A stretch of DNA of 64,000 bases, from positions 80,991-144,990 of the forward strand of contig NZ_LMUR01000001.1 of the NCBI RefSeq assembly GCF_009765825.1, in the 5' to 3' direction. How positions within the stretch are numbered: position 1 is the first letter of the stretch; each line of letters opens with the position of its first letter. Below are positions 33,595 through 42,263 of this stretch, piece after piece. The translations under genes and the position numbers were made by a program. A model generated the notes under the pieces. That model worked only from the letters and a program-made list of their open reading frames with translations, had not been told where the DNA came from and made no database searches. The stretch is from Granulicella sp. L60. Its GTDB lineage: Bacteria > Acidobacteriota > Terriglobia > Terriglobales > Acidobacteriaceae.

Positions 33595-33985
33595 CGGGAG
33601 CAACAGCAACGACAAGAGCAAAGGCAATATTTAGTCGCTTTGGCTTCGCCTTTTGCTCCGGCCTTCGGCAGAGCGGAAACCGCTTTGCGGTTGGCTTATA
33701 CGCGGGGCTAAAGCCCCGCTCTATCCCAAAGGCAACGACAACGATAGATGCAACGACAATGACAATTGCAACGATAACAGCAATTGCAGGAGCAAAAGCA
33801 ATAGCAACAACAACAGCATGCAAGGGCAAACAATTGCAACGACCAACGACAACGACAAAAAGCAATTGCAACAGCAACAGCAATTGCAACAACGAAAGCA
33901 ATTGCGATGACGAAGGCAATTGCAACGGCAAAGGCAATTGCAATGACAAACGCAACGGCAACATTTGGTTGCTTCGGCTTTGCTT
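33595..33985. repeat. CAA-rich hexanucleotide array with palindromic core
   Basis: An unusual low-complexity stretch between pyrF and a histidine kinase. It is made of degenerate RRCAAY units (GGCAACGACAACGATAG, AGCAACAGCAACAGCAATTG and so on); the string CAATTGC occurs about eight times from 33773 to 33943. It is interrupted at about 33632-33725 by palindromic DNA including GCGGGGCTAAAGCCCCGC (33701 onward). Frames read through it as Asn/Cys/Ser or Thr/Ala repeats with no recognisable protein. I regard it as a non-coding dispersed element. Confidence 0.75.
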
Positions 33986-34001
33986 TTGTTTCGGCTGCGG
34001 A

Positions 34002-36025
34002 TTAGGGGGTTGAGGGGGTGTCGTACGTCGTGGATAGCGGCAGGAAGACGCTCACTGTTGTTCCATGACGCGATGGGTCAGTCTGGCTTTCGATCGTGAT
34101 GTGGCCGCCATGAGCTTCCACGAATTGCTTTGCGACGAAGAGTCCGATGCCGGTGCCGATCGTACTGCGGGTGGTAAAGAACGCTTCGAAGACTTTGGGT
34201 AGATGATGAGGTTCGATTCCGACGCCGTCATCCTGAATTGTCAGAACGATGCCGTGAGGGAAGCTCTGAACATCTTCCACTGAGACAGACAGTACGCCAC
34301 CTGCAGGCATCGCATAGATCGCGTTCATCAAGAGGTTCGAGATGACCTGCATCATCTCGCCGCGACGGAGCACGATCTTTGGGAGCACGGGAAACGATGT
34401 TCTGAGCTCGATATTGGCTGCGACACAACGAGGCTCGTAGATAGAGATGGCATGTTGCACGATCTCTGTGAGCGAGGTGCTTCTTGCAGAGGCGTGTTCC
34501 CGGTAGTAGCCGAGGGTCTGTTTGGCGATGTGCGAGACGCGGGAGAGTTCGCTTTCGGCGGTGTTGAGGTAATCGGCTCCCTCCGGATCGGTGACTTTTG
34601 GCCGGAGGAGGTAGAGCAGGTTCATCACCGACTCCAACGGATTATTAATCTCGTGCGCGATGGTCGCCGCCATTCGACCTGTCGCCGCAATCTTTTCGGC
34701 CTGTAGGAGAGATTGCTCGAGCCGCTTTCGTTCAGAGATCTCGCGCAGAATCTTGGATGCGCCGATAACTTGTCCATCTTCGTCCTTTACAGGCGAGACG
34801 GTGAGAGAGACTTCGATGAGTTGACCGCTCTTGGTGAGACGTACGGTCTCGAAGTGCTCGACCCGCCGCCCGGCCCGAACCTGTTCGATGATCGTCTTCT
34901 CGTCGGAGTGAAACTCTTTCGGAATGAGTTTGAGAATGGACTGACCGATCATCTCGTCCGCGGAGTATCCAAAGACACGAGTTGCCGCGGCGTTCCAGCT
35001 GGTAATGATGCCGTTTAAATCCTTGCTCAAGATGACGTCATCGGAGGATTCGACGATGGCCGCGAGTTCAGCGAGTCGTTTGGAGCTGTCTCGTAGTATC
35101 TCCGCGTCTCGCCTGCCGTGGGTGATGTCCCGTATTGTGCCGAGGATGACTCCGGGCGATCCGCCTATATCCGACTGAAGCTGCCCTTTGACCTCAATCC
35201 AGCGCAGAGTTTTGTCGGGAAGATGGATCCTGCCTTGAAAGTAGAGTGCCTCGCCGTTCTGCAGGGTCGCTTGTACGGCGTGTTGGAATTCTTCTCGATA
35301 GTCGGTGTGGACCACGCTGTTTAAGAAGGCCGCACCATTGACCAGGCCATCTCCCGGCGTCCGTCCGAAGATCTCGTACATGCGGTCATTTTCCCAAGTG
35401 CCGCGGTCTGCCACGGTGTCCCACACGAACACCCCCAACTTTGCGACCTCAGTTGCGAGCTTCAGCCTCGTCTCACTTTCGTGAAGCCTTCGGGCTCCTA
35501 TGACGATATCCGTCGTGTTGCGGAAGGCATCGTAGACGCCGGCGATTCGCCATTTTCATAGACGGGTATGAGGGAGTAGCTGAAGTAATGGTCCTCGATG
35601 ATTCCGTTGAGCAGGATGGGGATAAACATGTTGTCCCGTACTGTGGTCCCGCCACGGTAGAAGCACGCTGCGAGGTCGGCGCTGACCAGACTCCATGCCT
35701 CGTGGAAGATATCGCGGTAGAGGCCGCCGAGTGCGGTGGGGTGCTTTCCCGTCAGGGTGGGGATGGCGGCGTCGTTGTAGAGGAAGACCATCTCCTCGCC
35801 CCAGGAGAGGATGGTCGGGAAAGGGGAGTGCAACATGAGATTGACAGTTGCGACGAGGGTCTCGGACCAGTCTTCGATGAAGCCTAGTGGTGTCGCAGCC
35901 CAGTTGTGGATACGGATGCGGTCGGCCATCTCGGAGTTTCCGGTAATCAGGCTGTTCGCGTGTGCTGTCAGTGTGGATGCATTCATGGAGTTAACGGACC
36001 GACGGCGGTCGATGGCTCTACTCAT
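34002..36025 (-). pseudogene. PAS histidine kinase split by a frameshift
   Basis: Two adjacent frames make one kinase. The 5' part (36025 to about 35546) encodes a PAS domain (WAATPLGFIEDWSETL, LFLYNDAAIP-like MVFLYNDAAIP) that ends IPVYENGE. The 3' part resumes one base out of frame (GVYDAFRNTTDIV) and continues through two more PAS domains, HisKA (TIAHEINNPLESVMNLLYLL) and HATPase (NLLMNAIYAMPAGG, GTGIGLFVAKQFVE). Restoring one A near 35544-35549 joins them into about 674 residues. Either the gene is broken or the base was lost in assembly. A TTG at 35438 could allow separate translation of the 3' part. Start ATG 36025 or 35986. Confidence 0.8.
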
Positions 36026-36174
36026 CCTAAAGCAATTCCCAGATGGACATACTGGTGTTTGAAGGGATGCTCGATTCGGACTCAGAGGCGTGCTGCGGTA
36101 GGGCTTGCAGGAAGCTTGTTTTAGAATGATCGGGCTGTGTGGCGGGATGAGTTTGTTGTTGCGAGGAGAGCAGA

Positions 36175-37062
36175 GTGAAGATGGATCGTCGTGAGTTTGC
36201 GCGTCTGGGTGCTTTGGCTGTGGCGGCTGGAGTGCAGGTTGGGGGCGTTGGTTCTGCTTTGGCTGCGGCTTCTTTGTCGCCTTCGTCATCTGCTTCGCCT
36301 GCGTATGGGGTGCAGCTTTATTCGGTGAGGGAGATTTTGGGGAAGGATACGGCGGGGGTGCTTCGGGCTATTCGGAAGATCGGATATACGGAGGTGGAGC
36401 TCTTCTGGGAGGTGTATGGACACTCGGCGAAGGAGCTTCGGGCGATGGTGTCGGATGCGGGGCTGACGGCTCCGTCGGGGCTGTTTCACTTTGAGGGGCT
36501 GGAGTCTCGCATCGAGTTTGCGGCGGAGATTGGGATGAAGTACATGGTGTGTCCCGATATTCCGAAGATGTATACGGGTTCGCTGGATGGGATGAAGAGG
36601 GCGGGTGCGGAGTTCAATCGCCTGGGGGAGCGGGTTGCGGCGGGTGGGCTGCGGCTTGCGTACCATAACGCGAATCCGGAGTTTCGTCCGTGGGAGGGGA
36701 CGAATCTATTTACCGCGCTGATGGATCATACGAATCCGCAGCTGGTGGGTTTGGAGATTGATTGCTACTGGGCGGTGCAGGGTGGGCAGGATATGAATGC
36801 AATGCTGGAGAAGTATAGGGACAGGGTTCATCTGCTGCACTTGAAGGATCGGACGGCGAATGCGACGGTGTCGTATGTGCAGGAGACGCCGCCGGGGCAC
36901 TTTACGGATGTGGGGAAGGGAACGATCGATTGGCCGTCGATTTTGCGGAAGGCGCGGGCGCAGGGGATTCAGTACTTCTTTGTGGATCAGGATGGGTCTT
37001 CGCTGCCGGAGTTGGAGAGCTTGAAGGTGAGCTTCGATTATTTGAAGACGCTGCGGGCTTAG
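36175..37062 (+). CDS. Tat-exported xylose-isomerase-like TIM-barrel epimerase
   Basis: A 295-residue sugar phosphate isomerase/epimerase (AP-endonuclease 2 fold). The N-terminus MDRREFARLGALAVAAG is a twin-arginine-type signal (only one clear Arg pair, RR), so export is expected. Fold markers: YGVQLYSVREIL, IGYTEVELFWEVYG, AYHNANPEFRPW, GLEIDCYWAVQGG and VHLLHLKD. GTG 36175 has GAGGAG six bases upstream; ATG 36181 is the alternative. A second, paralogous gene lies at 43648-44577. Substrate unknown. Confidence 0.85.
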   Translation: MKMDRREFARLGALAVAAGVQVGGVGSALAAASLSPSSSASPAYGVQLYSVREILGKDTAGVLRAIRKIGYTEVELFWEVYGHSAKELRAMVSDAGLTAPSGLFHFEGLESRIEFAAEIGMKYMVCPDIPKMYTGSLDGMKRAGAEFNRLGERVAAGGLRLAYHNANPEFRPWEGTNLFTALMDHTNPQLVGLEIDCYWAVQGGQDMNAMLEKYRDRVHLLHLKDRTANATVSYVQETPPGHFTDVGKGTIDWPSILRKARAQGIQYFFVDQDGSSLPELESLKVSFDYLKTLRA

Positions 37063-37077
37063 GGGCTTTGTAGAGGA

Positions 37078-37190
37078 TGATGTCCTGCCGGGCGGGCCGC
37101 CTGCTCGGCGGGAGGTCACTTCGTGACTTTTGTGCCTTGTCGTGGTGGGGTGATTGGCTCGGCCTCGCCGAGGCTCGGCAATTGGCGGGA
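37078..37190 (+). repeat. Third copy of the dispersed repeat
   Basis: Contains TGTCCTGCCGGGCGGGCC and GGGAGGTCACTTCGTGACTT, matching the pair at 20.4-20.6 kb, then TGTCGTGG and GCTCGGCAAT, which also occur in order inside the 20.4-kb element. It occupies the gap between the epimerase and thiD. It is in the same orientation as the left 20.4-kb copy. Confidence 0.75.
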
Positions 37191-37230
37191 TCGTTATGGT
37201 CTCGCTCTTCTTTTTTGAGAGGATGGGTGG

Positions 37231-38022
37231 ATGCGGACGGTTTTGGCTATTGCGGGGTTCGATCCCTCGTCGGGTGCGGGTGTAACGGCGGACCTGATGG
37301 TGTTTGCGGCGCATGGGATGTTTGGGACGTCGTGTGTGACGAGCCTGACGGTGCAGTCGACGGTGGGGGTGATGGGAGCTTCGACGGTGGCGGCGGGGCT
37401 GGTGCGGGAGACGCTGGATTGTCTGCAGGAGGATCTGCCGGCGGCGGGGATCAAGATCGGGATGCTGGCCACGGCAGAGACGGTGGGGGTGGTGGCGGAC
37501 TTTCTGGCTGGGCTGCGGGTGCGGGTGCCGGTGGTGCTGGACCCGGTGGTGCGGTCGAGCTCGGGCAGGGAGCTGCTGGATGCGGAGGGTGTGGCGGTGA
37601 TGCGGGAGAGGCTGCTGCCGCTGGTGGATTGGGTGACTCCGAATATGGATGAGCTGGGGGTGTTGACCGGGAGGGTGGTGGGGCGGCGGGAGGAGATGGA
37701 GGAGGCTGCGGTTGCGTTGCAGGGGATGGGACGGGGGTTGAGTGTGGTGGCTACGGGTGGGCATCTGGAGGGGCCGGATGACCTGGTGGTGGTGGGTGGC
37801 GAGATGCGGTGGTTGGCGGGAGAGAGGGTTGCGGGAAGGGCGACGCATGGGACAGGATGTGCGTTCTCGAGTGCGCTGCTTTGTGGGGTTGTGGAGGGGG
37901 TGGAGGCCTTTGAGGCGGCGCTGGGTGCAAAAAAATATGTGGCGGAGGCGATGCGAACGGCGTCGCCGATGGGGCGCGGACGAGGACCGCTGAATCACCT
38001 TTGGACGCTCAACCGAACGTAG
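37231..38022 (+). CDS. thiD: Hydroxymethylpyrimidine (phosphate) kinase
   Basis: A 263-residue ribokinase-fold enzyme. Start MRTVLAIAGFDPSSGAGVTADL is the ThiD signature; DPVVRSSSGRELL, LVDWVTPNMDELGVLTG and the anion-hole THGTGCAFSSAL are intact. It phosphorylates HMP and HMP-P in thiamine synthesis. ATG 37231 follows GAGAGGATGGGTGG. No TPP riboswitch (thi box) was found upstream. thiS is 620 bases downstream with one unknown gene between. Confidence 0.93.
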   Translation: MRTVLAIAGFDPSSGAGVTADLMVFAAHGMFGTSCVTSLTVQSTVGVMGASTVAAGLVRETLDCLQEDLPAAGIKIGMLATAETVGVVADFLAGLRVRVPVVLDPVVRSSSGRELLDAEGVAVMRERLLPLVDWVTPNMDELGVLTGRVVGRREEMEEAAVALQGMGRGLSVVATGGHLEGPDDLVVVGGEMRWLAGERVAGRATHGTGCAFSSALLCGVVEGVEAFEAALGAKKYVAEAMRTASPMGRGRGPLNHLWTLNRT

Positions 38023-38245
38023 GGGTTGAGTTAGCGTTGGGGGCTCTGCATCTTTGGTTTTGGTCACGTTCCGGATGGGGGATGGACTTGGTGTAGACGT
38101 GGCACATCCGTGTTATGGCGTGGGGGTGGCATGAGAAGTTTTACTTGGACCGAATCCGGCTGTGTGATCTTTTTGGTCTTCAAATCCTGGGTAAAGCCTA
38201 TGGAGTGAAGCGCCGATAGGGAAGTGGACGGAGGAATTAAGTTCT

Positions 38246-38596
38246 ATGTCTACAGCAGCTTTTCCGGGGTCAATTAACCCCATCGCGATGCAACGAAGAA
38301 TGCGCTCGGTGCCCAGCCTGTCGAAGGCGGATGCGGCGGCGAGTGTCGATCTGACGATTCACCGGATTACGAAGACGCACCATGGGCGGACGTTGCTGAC
38401 GCTTGGCCATGCCGCGGAGTACCTTGCTCACTCACGCCGATTTCAGATTGATGAGACGGAGGATTCGAGCGCGGAGGCGATTCATATTCTGATGGAGCTT
38501 AGCCGTAGCGTGTTCGATGAGTTTGCGGAACAGATTCCGGTGAGCCGGAGGGTGGAACGATGGTTGACGCAAAGTGTAGTTGGGTTGTTCTGCTGA
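38246..38596 (+). CDS. Hypothetical protein, 116 residues
   Basis: A good ribosome site (GGAGGAAT, about ten bases before ATG 38246) supports translation. The protein is soluble, with a Ser/Arg-rich start, a beta/alpha segment DLTIHRITKTHHGRTLLTLG and a helix-rich C-terminus (EAIHILMELSRSVFDEFAEQ). No family recognised. It lies between thiD and thiS on the same strand but nothing links it to thiamine. The 223 bases before it hold no clear element. Confidence 0.6.
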   Translation: MSTAAFPGSINPIAMQRRMRSVPSLSKADAAASVDLTIHRITKTHHGRTLLTLGHAAEYLAHSRRFQIDETEDSSAEAIHILMELSRSVFDEFAEQIPVSRRVERWLTQSVVGLFC

Positions 38597-38639
38597 TCCG
38601 GTAACGGTGACGGGCGGTACCTGCTAGGCTTGAAGTGGT

Positions 38640-38867
38640 ATGTCACTGACACTGATGATGAACGGCCAGGCTCGTACGTTTGCGACGCTGGCAGAGGATT
38701 CGAACCTGGAGCAGCTGGTTGCTGAGCTTGGATTGAAGGGCGACCGGGTAGCGGTGGAACATAATGGAGAGATCGCTCCGCGTGCGAGTTGGGGACAGAC
38801 GGCTCTGCATGAAGGGGACCGGCTGGAGGTGGTTCACTTTGTCGGTGGCGGGTGTGGGAGCGAGTGA
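38640..38867 (+). CDS. thiS: Thiamine sulfur-carrier protein ThiS with C-terminal extension
   Basis: A 75-residue beta-grasp protein: [28 protein letters not shown] and the end [15 protein letters not shown] match ThiS. Mature ThiS must end in Gly-Gly to accept sulfur as thiocarboxylate; here four residues, CGSE, follow. ATG 38640. Neither thiG nor thiF is present in the window. Assignment firm; the tail is the oddity. Confidence 0.85.
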   Translation: MSLTLMMNGQARTFATLAEDSNLEQLVAELGLKGDRVAVEHNGEIAPRASWGQTALHEGDRLEVVHFVGGGCGSE

Positions 38868-38889
38868 GCTAACAGGTTCGTTAGGTAGA

Positions 38890-40086
38890 TTATTGAGCTG
38901 GATGGGCGGCGGCTAGTTGGTGGAGGAGAGTCTCCCAACGGTCGCCGTAGTCGTTCCAGCCGCCGAGGAGATGGACTCGGCGCAGGGCGGCTTGGCTCAT
39001 GTTTTGTTGGAGGGCGGGGTCGTCGGCTAGCTGCTGCATGCGTTCGGTGAGGGCGGCGGGGTCGCGTATGGGGACGATGAAGCCTTCGACGCCGTCGGTG
39101 AAGAGGTCTTCGCCGCCGGTGTTGGCGGAGCAGAGGACGGGACATCCGCAGGCGAGGGCCTGGCCCTGGACGAGGGCTAAACCTTCCTCGATGCTGGGGA
39201 GGACCATAACTTGGCTGGAGCTCATGAGCTGGGCGAGGCGGCTTTGCGGGACGGGACCGAGGAAGTCGACTTGATCCTGTGGGAGGCTGCGGAGGACGGT
39301 CTTGATGTCGGGGTGGATGGAGCCGGCGATGCGCAGGCGTTTGTGGCTGTGACGGAGCTGGGCGAAGGCCTGGAGCAGGTAGGGGACGCCTTTGCGCAAG
39401 GAGACGGAGCCGGCGAAGAGGACGTTGAATTCATTGTTGAGATTGGTCGGGCTGATGGGTTCGCTGCGTTGGAATTGTTCGAGGCGAACGCCGTAGGGGA
39501 TGACGTGGACTTTGCCGGCGGGGACGCCCATCTGGAGGAAGGAGCGGGCGGCGAAGCTGGAGGGTACTGTGATAGCGTCGGCGATGGCGTAGATCTGTTC
39601 TTCGCGGAGGGTGTCGCGTGGGTCGGAGACGCGGCGGGATACGTTCCAGCGGCGGTACTCTTCGGAGACGATGGTCTCCTGAAAGAGGTGGTGGGAGGAG
39701 CCACGGTCGCAGATGAAGCGGCCTCCTCGTGCTTGTAGCTCGCGTCCGGCTTTTAGGCTTGAGCCGGAGATGCCGATGAGGATGTCGGGAGACTCGGGCG
39801 CGGGGATGCGGCGGAGACGGCGGGAGGTCCAGGAGTCGAAGGTGAGAGCATTGGCATAACTCATTTGGTCTAAAGACCATGAATGAGAGATGCCGAAGCG
39901 CTGCATGAGAGTTTCGGAGGTGTGGATCCAAGGGAAGGTTTCGATGAGGTCGCGGGGCAAGCCTTCGCGTTTGAGGCGCATCCAGGGCCAGGTGGAGTAG
40001 ATGCGCTGGAGGTGTCCGCGACGGTGGAGCTGGCGAGCTAGCTCGAAGTGGTGGAAGACGCCAAAGACCGTCTGTACGATGCGCAT
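38890..40086 (-). CDS. Group 1 (GT4-like) glycosyltransferase
   Basis: A 398-residue GT-B glycosyltransferase. The C-terminal nucleotide-sugar half shows VLFAGSVSLRKGVPYLLQAF, VDFLGPVPQSRLAQLM and the E-x7-E motif in LPSIEEGLALVQGQALACG. The N-terminal half contains ICDRGSSHHLFQETIV, a motif I associate with glycosyltransferases of exopolysaccharide or O-antigen loci. No signal peptide; membrane-peripheral. ATG at 40086. Convergent with thiS. Confidence 0.87.
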   Translation of the reverse strand: MRIVQTVFGVFHHFELARQLHRRGHLQRIYSTWPWMRLKREGLPRDLIETFPWIHTSETLMQRFGISHSWSLDQMSYANALTFDSWTSRRLRRIPAPESPDILIGISGSSLKAGRELQARGGRFICDRGSSHHLFQETIVSEEYRRWNVSRRVSDPRDTLREEQIYAIADAITVPSSFAARSFLQMGVPAGKVHVIPYGVRLEQFQRSEPISPTNLNNEFNVLFAGSVSLRKGVPYLLQAFAQLRHSHKRLRIAGSIHPDIKTVLRSLPQDQVDFLGPVPQSRLAQLMSSSQVMVLPSIEEGLALVQGQALACGCPVLCSANTGGEDLFTDGVEGFIVPIRDPAALTERMQQLADDPALQQNMSQAALRRVHLLGGWNDYGDRWETLLHQLAAAHPAQ

Positions 40087-40168
40087 GGCAGCCCGGGTGG
40101 GCGAGTCACCTCAAGGCTCATCGTAACAAACGGCGGTGGCGCTTCTTTTAATACGCGGTAGCTTTTTC

Positions 40169-40197
40169 TTGACAAGGGGCGTGGGAGCGTTCAAACT
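40169..40197 (+). promoter_or_regulatory. Candidate sigma-70 promoter of the YceI gene
   Basis: A perfect TTGACA (40169-40174) with CAAACT 17 bases later as a poor -10. It is very close to the ATG at 40206, so the leader would be nearly absent. Confidence 0.35.
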
Positions 40198-40205
40198 CGG
40201 GCACC

Positions 40206-40787
40206 ATGCGACCAGCGATTCTATGCCTTCTGGCACTTGCCTTGATCCCGCGCCCGAGCCAGGCGCAGGTTCCTGTGTTCACGACGACTCCGGACCAGAG
40301 CAGCATCAAGTTTTTTGTGAAGGCGTCGGTGGCGCTGGAGGGTGTGTTTAATAAGTGGAGCGCGACGCTGAAGTTCAAGTCCGCGGATGTGACGACGGGT
40401 GTGCTGGACATACGGATTGCGGCGGATACAGTGGATACGGGAAGCGGCATGAAGGATGGCAAGCTGAAGAGTAAGGACTTCTTCGATGTGAAGAATAATC
40501 CGGAGATTACGTTCAAGTCTACGAAGGTTGTGCAGACGAGTCCGCTGACGTTCGACGTGATTGGGAACTTTACGATACGGGGGGTGTCGAAGCCGGAGAC
40601 GCTGAAGCTTACGGTGTCGGGCAAGGGAACTGGCGAGGGCGCGATCAAAGGCTCGATGGCGTTCGATCGGAAAGATTATGGGATGACGAGTGGCATACCG
40701 TTTGTGAAGATTGCGGATCGGGTGCAGGTGGATGTGGATCTGCAGGTGAAGCAGGTGAGTGGGCCGAGGCTGGTCTACAAAGAGTAG
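40206..40787 (+). CDS. Periplasmic YceI-family protein
   Basis: A 193-residue protein: signal peptide MRPAILCLLALALIPRPSQAQ, then the lipocalin-like YceI barrel (TTPDQSSIKFFVKASVALEG, MKDGKLKSKDFFDVKNNPEI, FTIRGVSKPETLKL, KDYGMTSGIPFVKIADRV). YceI proteins bind isoprenoid lipids such as polyprenyls in some structures. ATG 40206. The neighbouring glycosyltransferase is divergent, ROK repressor convergent, so it is a single-gene unit. Confidence 0.9.
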   Translation: MRPAILCLLALALIPRPSQAQVPVFTTTPDQSSIKFFVKASVALEGVFNKWSATLKFKSADVTTGVLDIRIAADTVDTGSGMKDGKLKSKDFFDVKNNPEITFKSTKVVQTSPLTFDVIGNFTIRGVSKPETLKLTVSGKGTGEGAIKGSMAFDRKDYGMTSGIPFVKIADRVQVDVDLQVKQVSGPRLVYKE

Positions 40788-40813
40788 AGGTGGTCTGCGT
40801 ACGAGATCGTTGG

Positions 40814-42100
40814 CTAGCCGGCTTTACGGTCCATGCGGATGGGAGTTCGGCGGGGCTTACTGAGTCCGGCCATGTTGAAGTAGATTCCTTCGACAAGGCG
40901 CGCTGCTATTAACCGTGCTGCGCCGCGTGCTCCGGCGCTTCCGTCGAGCGTCGAAACTTTGATCTGAACATCGTTCACGGATTTTTCCATTGCGCGCTGG
41001 CGGATCGTGGATTGAACACGATCGATAAGAAGGTTGGGGGCTGCGCGGAAGGCTGCGCCACCAAAGACCATTGCGGCAGGGTTCAGAAGATTCACGAGGT
41101 CTGCTGCCGCTGCGCCGATATGAGAGGCCGCTTCGCTCAAGATCCGATACGAGAGGCTGTCGTTCTCCTGTGCGGCTGCGGCGATCAGCTCAATCGTAAT
41201 CTCGTCGAAGTTGTATCCCGGCATCTCGGTGATCTTTGTGGATACACCGCGACGAATTGCAAACTTCATCGATTCGATCATGGTCGTTCCAGAGGCGACT
41301 GCCTCTAGACATCCGCTGCTTCCGCAGCAGCAGAGCGGACCATCTTCATCTACCGTAATGTGGCCGAACTCGCCGGCGCTGCCGCCGTGACCTCGATAGA
41401 GACAGCCACCGATAAAGATTGCTGCGCCGATTCCTGCGCCGACATCAACGTATACGAAGTTTGAAAAGTCGCGGCCGGCTCCGAGGAACCTCTCCATGAC
41501 GGCTACGGTGCGGACGCTGTCTTCGAGAAGGACAGGCACGCCAAACTCCTGCTCCATCCTGGCGCGAAGGGGCATGTTCTTCCACTGCTCTATCTGTCCG
41601 GGGCGAGGATAGGAGAGAACCATGCCGCGTTCTACGTCGATCACACCAGAGAAGCCTATTCCGATTCCGCGTAGCAGACTTGCGTCGAGATTTGCTGAGG
41701 CTATGACTTCATTCACAAGAGCGAAGAGGCGGGAGAGAACATCTTCCCGGCCCTTGGACATCTCACTGGGCACGGTCTTCGATGCGAGGACTTCACCGTT
41801 TATGTCGGTGATGCAGATCCGTAGATTGATGGTGCCAAGGTCGATGCCCGCGACGTACGCGAGATCGGACTTCATCGTCAGCCCGACGCGCTTGCGTCCT
41901 GCGCCTTTGGCTGCGCCGCGATCTTCTACAAGCAACTGGAGTGAGATGAGCGAGTTGACGATGCCAGTGATGGCGGCTGTCGAAAGGCCGGACAGCTCGG
42001 CTAGCTCCACACGCGAGATCTTTGGCGTCGCATGGATATGACGAAGCACGGCCAGCTCCGTCTGCATGGATTTCTTCGCGGTGGTGAAGTCTTCAGTCAT
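40814..42100 (-). CDS. ROK-family transcriptional repressor
   Basis: A 428-residue NagC/Mlc/XylR-like protein. An N-terminal winged helix (PKISRVELAELSGLSTAAIT) is followed by the ROK kinase-like domain with ATP/sugar motif VAGIDLGTINLRICI, GIGFSGVIDVERG, VDVGAGIGAAI and the zinc-binding GHITVDEDGPLCCCGSSGCLE (first part trimmed). ATG 42100 is chosen because the wHTH starts soon after; the open frame continues upstream. It is divergent from the DegT aminotransferase with a 163-base gap and probably regulates the adjacent sugar locus. Confidence 0.9.
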   Translation of the reverse strand: MTEDFTTAKKSMQTELAVLRHIHATPKISRVELAELSGLSTAAITGIVNSLISLQLLVEDRGAAKGAGRKRVGLTMKSDLAYVAGIDLGTINLRICITDINGEVLASKTVPSEMSKGREDVLSRLFALVNEVIASANLDASLLRGIGIGFSGVIDVERGMVLSYPRPGQIEQWKNMPLRARMEQEFGVPVLLEDSVRTVAVMERFLGAGRDFSNFVYVDVGAGIGAAIFIGGCLYRGHGGSAGEFGHITVDEDGPLCCCGSSGCLEAVASGTTMIESMKFAIRRGVSTKITEMPGYNFDEITIELIAAAAQENDSLSYRILSEAASHIGAAAADLVNLLNPAAMVFGGAAFRAAPNLLIDRVQSTIRQRAMEKSVNDVQIKVSTLDGSAGARGAARLIAARLVEGIYFNMAGLSKPRRTPIRMDRKAG

Positions 42101-42263
42101 GGTTGCGATTGCTGCATGAGAACTTTTATACGAAGGACATCTCGGCAGCAAGATTATTTCATCATACAGAGGCTGGTGCGCTACGCAGCCTGCCGTGGCT
42201 TGACTTGAGCTGTCACGAGGGCATAAAAACGATCTAGACCCGAACCTCCTCATCGAGAACGCA

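Noticed and set aside
33720..33985. Possible CRISPR array
   Set aside because: Units are six bases and irregular, with no constant repeat-spacer alternation and no cas genes.
33555..34013. Reading frame through the CAA array
   Set aside because: Thr/Ala then Asn/Cys repeats arise from the nucleotide unit; frames on either strand are equally open and no ribosome site is seen.
37140..37230. TPP riboswitch upstream of thiD
   Set aside because: No thi-box (CUGAGA) pattern; the space is filled by the dispersed repeat.
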